A DNA stretch of 64,000 nt, taken from positions 27,890,030-27,954,029 of the forward strand of contig CM065690.1 of the NCBI GenBank assembly GCA_017654935.2, read 5' to 3'. Below the pieces are notes generated by a model, which was not told where the DNA came from, made no database searches, and saw only the letters and a program-made list of their open reading frames with translations. Origin of the DNA: Phymorhynchus buccinoides (lineage: Eukaryota > Mollusca > Gastropoda > Neogastropoda > Raphitomidae). Both the position numbers and the translations under genes were made by a program. Numbering within the stretch: the first letter of the stretch is position 1; each line of letters opens with the position of its first letter. Below are positions 61,001 through 64,000 of the stretch, one piece after another.

Positions 61001-63485
61001 GAGGTGGCGATGCAGTCACAGCCGGTGTCGCCCCCTCCGATGACGATGACGTCCTTGTCCTTGGCGGAGATGTAGGGGTGCGGGGGGTTGTCCTCAGCCT
61101 TCTGCTGGTGCCTGCTGCCACTTCTCCAGGAAGTCATCATGGCAAAGTGGATGCCTTCCAGGTCGCGACTGATGATCGCCCACCAAGCGCAACAAACCAT
61201 CAGGGTTGAGGGATAGTTGTAAAGAAAAAACAACATTAAAAGGCGAATGTTAAGAAAAGCTCCCTCCTCTACCCCTTCCATTCATTTCAGAGGGTTTCAG
61301 GTTAGGGTTTAGGGATAGGGTTAGGGATAGGTTTAGGGTCAGTTAAGTGTCAATCTCATAACATAACATAATTTTAAAAGAATGTATTGTGTGTGTGTGT
61401 GTGTGAATTAGACAGTTAGGGTTAGGGATAGGAATAGGGTTTTGGGATAAGGTTTAAGGATAGGTTTAGGGTCAGTTTAGTGTCAAATACACAAAAAAAT
61501 AAACGTTGATGACTAAACTGACCCTAATCCTATACCAATCCCTATTCCTAACCTGAAACCATCTGAAAAGAATGGAAGGGGCAGAGGAGGGAGCTTTTCT
61601 TAACATTTGCCCGTTTTAAAAAACCCCTGGGTGTTCAAGCAACACAACCATCAAAATGATGGTGGTGGTTGTCATTGCAGGTAAATCAAGAAGAAATAAA
61701 TATGAGATCACTCACCTCCACTGTTCTCTTTTGGACTTAAAATGCTAGCAAGACCCAGTCCCAAATTGGAACAAAGGACAACAAAACAAACAAACAAACA
61801 ACAACAACAAACACACAAAAGGGTGTAAACTTGTGAATGAACCATCGGACACAAGCCAGAAGGAAGAGAGGTGATGGGGTGGGGATAGATTGGGGTGGGG
61901 GGTGGAGGTGATGGGGTGGGGATAGATTGGGGTGGGGTGTGTGGAGGGGATGATGGGGGGGGGGGGTGGAGGTGATGGGGTGGGGATAGATTGGGGTGGG
62001 GTGTGCTGCACTGACCGGGGATGGTGAGGTGGGGCCAGAAGGAAGAGAGGTGATGGGATGGGGATAGATTAGGGTGGGGTGTGCTGCACTGACCGGGGAT
62101 GGTGAGGTGGAGGCCAGAAGGAAGAGAGGTGATGGGGTGGGGATAGATTAGGGTGGGGTGTGCTGCACTGACCGGGGATGGTGAGGTGGAGGCCAGAAGG
62201 AAGAGAGGTGATGGGGTGGGGATAGATTGGGGTGGGGTGTGGAGGGTGATGGGGTGGGGATAGATTGGGGTGGGGTGTGCTGCACTGACCGGGGATGGTG
62301 AGGTGGAGGCCAGAAGGAAGAGAGGTGATGGGGTGGGGATAGATTGGGGTGGGGTGTGCTGCACTGACCGGGGATGGTGAGGTGGAGGCCAGAAGGAAGA
62401 GAGGTGATGGGGTGGGGATAGATTGGGGTGGGGTGTGGAGGTGATGGGGTGGGGATAGATTGGGGTGGGGGGTGGAGGTGATGGGGTGGGGATAGATTGG
62501 GGTGGGGTGTGCTGCACTGACCGGGGATGGTGAGGTGGAGGCCAGAAGGAAGAGAGGTGATGGGGTGGGGATAGATTGGGGTGGGGTGTGCTGCACTGAC
62601 CGGGGATGGTGAGGTCTCTGGGCCAGAAGGAAGAGAGGTGATGGGATGGGGATAGATTGGGGTGGGGTGTGCTGCACTGACCGGGGATGGTGAGGTGGAG
62701 GCCAGAAGGAAGAGAGGTGATGGGGTGGGGATAGATTGGGGTGGGGTGTGCTGCACTGACCGGGGATGGTGAGGTCTGGAGGCCAGAAGGAAGAGAGGTG
62801 ATGGGATGGGGATAGATTGGGGTGGGGTGTGCTGCACTGACCGGGGATGGTGAGGTCTCTGGGCCAGAAGGAAGAGAGGTGATGGGATGGGGATAGATTA
62901 GGGTGGGGTGTGCTGCACTGACCGGGGATGGTGAGGTCTCTGGGCCAGAAGGAAGAGAGGTGATGGGATGGGGATAGATTGGGGTGGGGTGTGCTGCACT
63001 GACCGGGGATGGTGAGGTCTCTGGGCCAGAAGGAAGAGAGGTGATGGGATGGGGATAGATTAGGGTGGGGTGTGCTGCACTGACCGGGGATGGTGAGGTG
63101 GAGGCCAGAAGGAAGAGAGGTGATGGGGTGGGGATAGATTGGGGTGGGGTGTGCTGCACTGACCGGGGATGGTGAGGTCTCTGGGCCAGAAGGAAGAGAG
63201 GTGATGGGATGGGGATAGATTAGGGTGGGGTGTGCTGCACTGACCGGGGATGGTGAGGTCTCTGGGCCAGAAGGAAGAGAGGTGATGGGATGGGGATAGA
63301 TTGGGGTGGGGTGTGCTGCACTGACCGGGGATGGTGAGGTCTCTGGGCCAGGTTGCCCCCAGGGCCAGCAGCACGGCGTCGTAGTCGCTGAGGAGGTCCT
63401 TGGCTGCCAGGTCCTTGCCCACCTCCACCCCGGTCTGGAAGCTGATGCCCTCCACCTTCAGCAGGTTCACCCGGCGCTGAACCAC
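54942..63485 (-). CDS. GOGAT: Glutamate synthase, C-terminal small-subunit (GltD-like) part, 6 exons, 5' partial
   Basis: Exons S1-S6 encode the second half of the FAD/NAD(P)H-dependent small-subunit domain, which feeds electrons from NAD(P)H through FAD and Fe-S clusters to the FMN of the large subunit. Visible landmarks are the second nucleotide-binding fold ([14 protein letters not shown]2), the [14 protein letters not shown] strand (S5) and the FAD-binding [18 protein letters not shown] motif ending in a TGA (S6). Phases agree at S3/S4, S4/S5 and S5/S6, but S2 cannot be joined to S1 in frame as the sequence stands. The first half of the domain lies beyond 64000. In the family this region follows the large subunit; here it is upstream of the large-subunit exons and separated from them by a 500-N gap. 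It is either a neighbouring gene copy or the misplaced 3' end of the same gene. Confidence 0.9.
55310..55870 (-). repeat. Five tandem copies of a unit of about 105-115 bp
   Basis: GAAGACAGCAAACAAAGTTG, TTGATTTTCTTCTTGTGAGT and CGTTTCGTGCCTTAAGCACT recur in order. No match to a GOGAT exon was seen, unlike most other arrays of this size here. Confidence 0.9.
55898..56283. mobile_element. Dispersed element family D, copy 2
   Basis: Shares TTTAACCAGTACTCGCATCA, CTGAGAATCAGTCTTGTTTT and GTGAAAGTTTAGCACCGGTT with 50033-50483; somewhat shorter and diverged. Confidence 0.68.
56313..56480 (-). CDS. GOGAT: GOGAT exon S5
   Basis: 168 bp, phase 1 to 1. It encodes [20 protein letters not shown], then a [20 protein letters not shown] segment leading to YAAG. 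The [10 protein letters not shown] strand is a hallmark of the GltD family near the FAD site. Acceptor GTCCAG next to 56480; donor GTACGT at 56307-56312. A TTAA-flanked MITE begins only about 30 bp upstream of the acceptor. Confidence 0.93.
56511..56948 (+). mobile_element. TTAA MITE family A, copy 4, interrupted by a SINE
   Basis: The ends TTAACCCTTTCACCGCCA and TGGCAGCGAAAGTTGTTAA bound a copy that is split by a family B SINE at 56552. Without the insert its length matches the other copies. Confidence 0.8.
56552..56726 (+). mobile_element. SINE-like family B, copy 5, with target duplication
   Basis: The fullest copy: from GCTCCTCGCGAAGTCGGTGT to the GCCAGGGTAAGAGACAACAA tail. It is flanked by the direct repeat AGCACCACAA (56542-56551 and 56727-56736), which is single in the uninterrupted MITE copies. 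Confidence 0.82.
57433..58003. mobile_element. TA-flanked MITE with CAGACAAACCCCTATTTTA ends
   Basis: 571 bp. The ends CAGACAAACCCCTATTTTAT and (reverse) CAGACAAACCTCTATTTTAA are inverted with TA borders. The interior has GACC/CGACC motifs at intervals. Pogo/Tc1-type by ends. Confidence 0.8.
58501..58603 (-). CDS. GOGAT: GOGAT exon S4
   Basis: 103 bp, phase 0 in and phase 1 out. It encodes [20 protein letters not shown] and ends in GRFVMKDVE. Acceptor TGACAG next to 58603; donor GTGGGTACTG at 58491-58500. The first 45-50 bp of this exon with its acceptor are repeated about six times upstream (58604-59290). Confidence 0.9.
58604..59290 (-). repeat. Six tandem acceptor copies of exon S4
   Basis: A 102-bp unit: on the minus strand an intron tail, TGACAG, then about 47 bp of exon S4 (GAGTTTGTGGGTGACGGGTC) and a few more exon bases, then CAGTGTTATTTGTGATCTTT. 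Acceptors lie near 58704, 58806, 58909, 59011, 59112 and 59215. Copies differ by a handful of bases. 102 is a multiple of 3. Confidence 0.94.
59637..59804 (-). CDS. GOGAT: GOGAT exon S3
   Basis: 168 bp, phase 0 to 0. It encodes [33 protein letters not shown] and [13 protein letters not shown], a block well conserved in glutamate synthase small subunits. Acceptor CAG at 59805-59807; donor GTGAGT at 59631-59636. GC-rich compared with the introns around it. No echo array is attached. Confidence 0.92.
59805..60990. other. Intron S2-S3
   Basis: No gene or clear repeat family seen; AT-rich sequence with short homopolymers. Confidence 0.5.
60991..61168 (-). CDS. GOGAT: GOGAT exon S2, NAD(P)H-binding fold, apparent frame lesion
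   Basis: It encodes [10 protein letters not shown] at the 5' side and [19 protein letters not shown] at the 3' side, the GxGxxG-type dinucleotide fold. The donor is a plain GTGTGTGTGT. The length (178 bp) does not fit phase 1 in and phase 0 out, which needs 3n+2. Between the two conserved blocks the open frame reads [13 protein letters not shown], whereas the family-like string DFLEKWQQ is found in another frame. A base also seems missing at the acceptor (CAG|TCGCGAC where GTCGCGAC would fit). This suggests small indels, real or from assembly. Confidence 0.75.
61241..61613. mobile_element. Palindromic family C element
   Basis: The arms GAATGTTAAGAAAAGCTCCC with CCCCTTCCATTCATTTCAGA and their inverted counterparts at 61549-61613 bound about 370 bp filled with GGTTAGGGATAGG-type sequence and its complement. 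It can form one long hairpin. Confidence 0.78.
61985..63325 (-). repeat. About 17 tandem donor copies of exon S1 (81-bp unit)
   Basis: Minus-strand units hold the last about 25-30 bp of S1 (CCAGAGACCTCACCATCCCC), the donor GTCAGTGCAGC and about 45 bp of C-rich intron. Two unit types alternate irregularly: CTCTGGGCC, as in the exon, and GTGGAGGCC, a variant. 61860-61985 and 62410-62500 add 36-40-bp partial units. Open in all three frames. Confidence 0.95.
63326..63485 (-). CDS. GOGAT: GOGAT exon S1 (small-subunit domain)
   Basis: 160 bp, entering in phase 0 and leaving in phase 1. It encodes [19 protein letters not shown] followed by a [19 protein letters not shown] end, the conserved lead into the second Rossmann fold of GltD-like proteins. 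The acceptor is CAG at 63486-63488 and the donor GTCAGT at 63320-63325. About 17 further copies of the exon end and donor follow downstream, so the exact donor used is a choice; the first is taken here. Confidence 0.9.
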
Positions 63486-63526
63486 CTGAACGACCAGAGG
63501 TTTTAGAGTTAGCAAAATGTGAAAGA

Positions 63527-63668
63527 GTAACCATATTTTTCGGACTATAAGGCGATACTTTTTTTCCACTTTTTTTTGAGACCCCTGCGCCTTATAATAT
63601 GACTAATTAAATACAACAAAATTGTACGATAACAAAATCTGAAATGTGGGGGTTGCGCATTATACAAA
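63527..63668 (+). mobile_element. ATTTTTCGGACTATAAGGCG element fragment
   Basis: CATATTTTTCGGACTATAAG, GCGCCTTATAATATGACTAA and TGGGGGTTGCGCATTATACA match 52961-53100 and the ends of the 38711 MITE. Confidence 0.65.
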
Positions 63669-64000
63669 GGTAGTTGCTGACCTATCTTGCTGAAGCATTT
63701 TGCCTGTCCTGCCTCATGGATCACTTGAGGAGAGAGCTTTTAAATATAAATTAATGGTCATGTTCAACCTGTAGTAAGCATCTTTTAGCATAAGCTAAGC
63801 ACTGATTTTGATGAATTCACGGATTTCACTGGATGGAACACCATCAGCGCCAAATGTTTCCAGCATGTGCAAAATGTTCCATGTGTTTTAGTTATCGGAT
63901 TAAGGACTGATTTGTGCCTGAATCGGCGTTGTAATATCTTCCAAAATAACCTTGTGTATGTGTGTGTGTGTGTGGGGGGGGGGGGGGGGCTTCAGACACT
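63669..64000. other. Window end, intron upstream of S1
   Basis: No exon recognised. A GT tract and a poly-G run (63973-63989) lie at the edge. Confidence 0.5.

Noticed and set aside
61708..63159. 483-codon proline/histidine-rich ORF
   Set aside because: Translation of the S1 donor array; no start context, low complexity, and all frames open.

Overview
The window is eukaryotic. Coding sequence comes as short exons (75-278 bp) with GT/AG borders and matching phases, separated by long AT-rich introns full of microsatellites, minisatellites, SINE-like repeats and small DNA transposons. One gene family accounts for all host coding sequence: NADH-type glutamate synthase (GOGAT), the fused large plus small subunit enzyme found in fungi, plants and many invertebrates and, from general knowledge, absent from vertebrates. 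With an intact DIRS-type retrotransposon and the repeat style, an invertebrate animal, perhaps a mollusc, is the best guess; the sequence alone does not prove the phylum.

Layout. All exons lie on the minus strand, so transcription runs from high to low coordinates. From 63.5 to 54.9 kb there are six exons (S1-S6) for the C-terminal half of the GltD-like small-subunit domain, ending in a stop codon at 54942-54944. A run of exactly 500 N (53382-53881) follows. From 50.76 kb down to base 1 there are 27 exons (L1-L27, about 3,967 bp, about 1,320 codons). They encode the large subunit from inside the glutaminase domain, through the central, FMN and 3Fe-4S region, to the end of the GXGXG domain. 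The first exons with the catalytic cysteine are not seen, and neither is the segment joining the large and small subunit parts. Because the small-subunit end lies upstream of the large-subunit part, the window holds either two tandem GOGAT genes or one gene whose contigs were put in the wrong order around the gap.

Mobile DNA. A complete DIRS-like tyrosine-recombinase retrotransposon (19265-25641) sits in the intron between L17 and L18. It has identical 172-bp inverted repeats, an internal complementary region and open gag/RT/RNase H and recombinase frames. Other introns hold TTAA-flanked (piggyBac-like), TA-flanked (pogo/Tc1-like) and hAT-like short elements, tRNA-derived SINEs, another SINE-like family and a repeat headed by the 5' end of U2 snRNA. 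Several insertions are nested with readable target duplications.

The most unusual feature is a pattern. About half of the exons are flanked by tandem arrays whose repeat unit is a copy of that exon's own end, with its splice site and a little intron. Examples are about 28 donor copies of L19 (79-bp unit), about 45 acceptor copies of L23, about 31 acceptor copies of L3, 10 donor copies of L5 and about 17 donor copies of S1. These exon-echo arrays explain nearly all the large minisatellites here and create tens of candidate splice sites per intron. Several show more divergence with distance from the parent exon. All coordinates and counts were read by hand.
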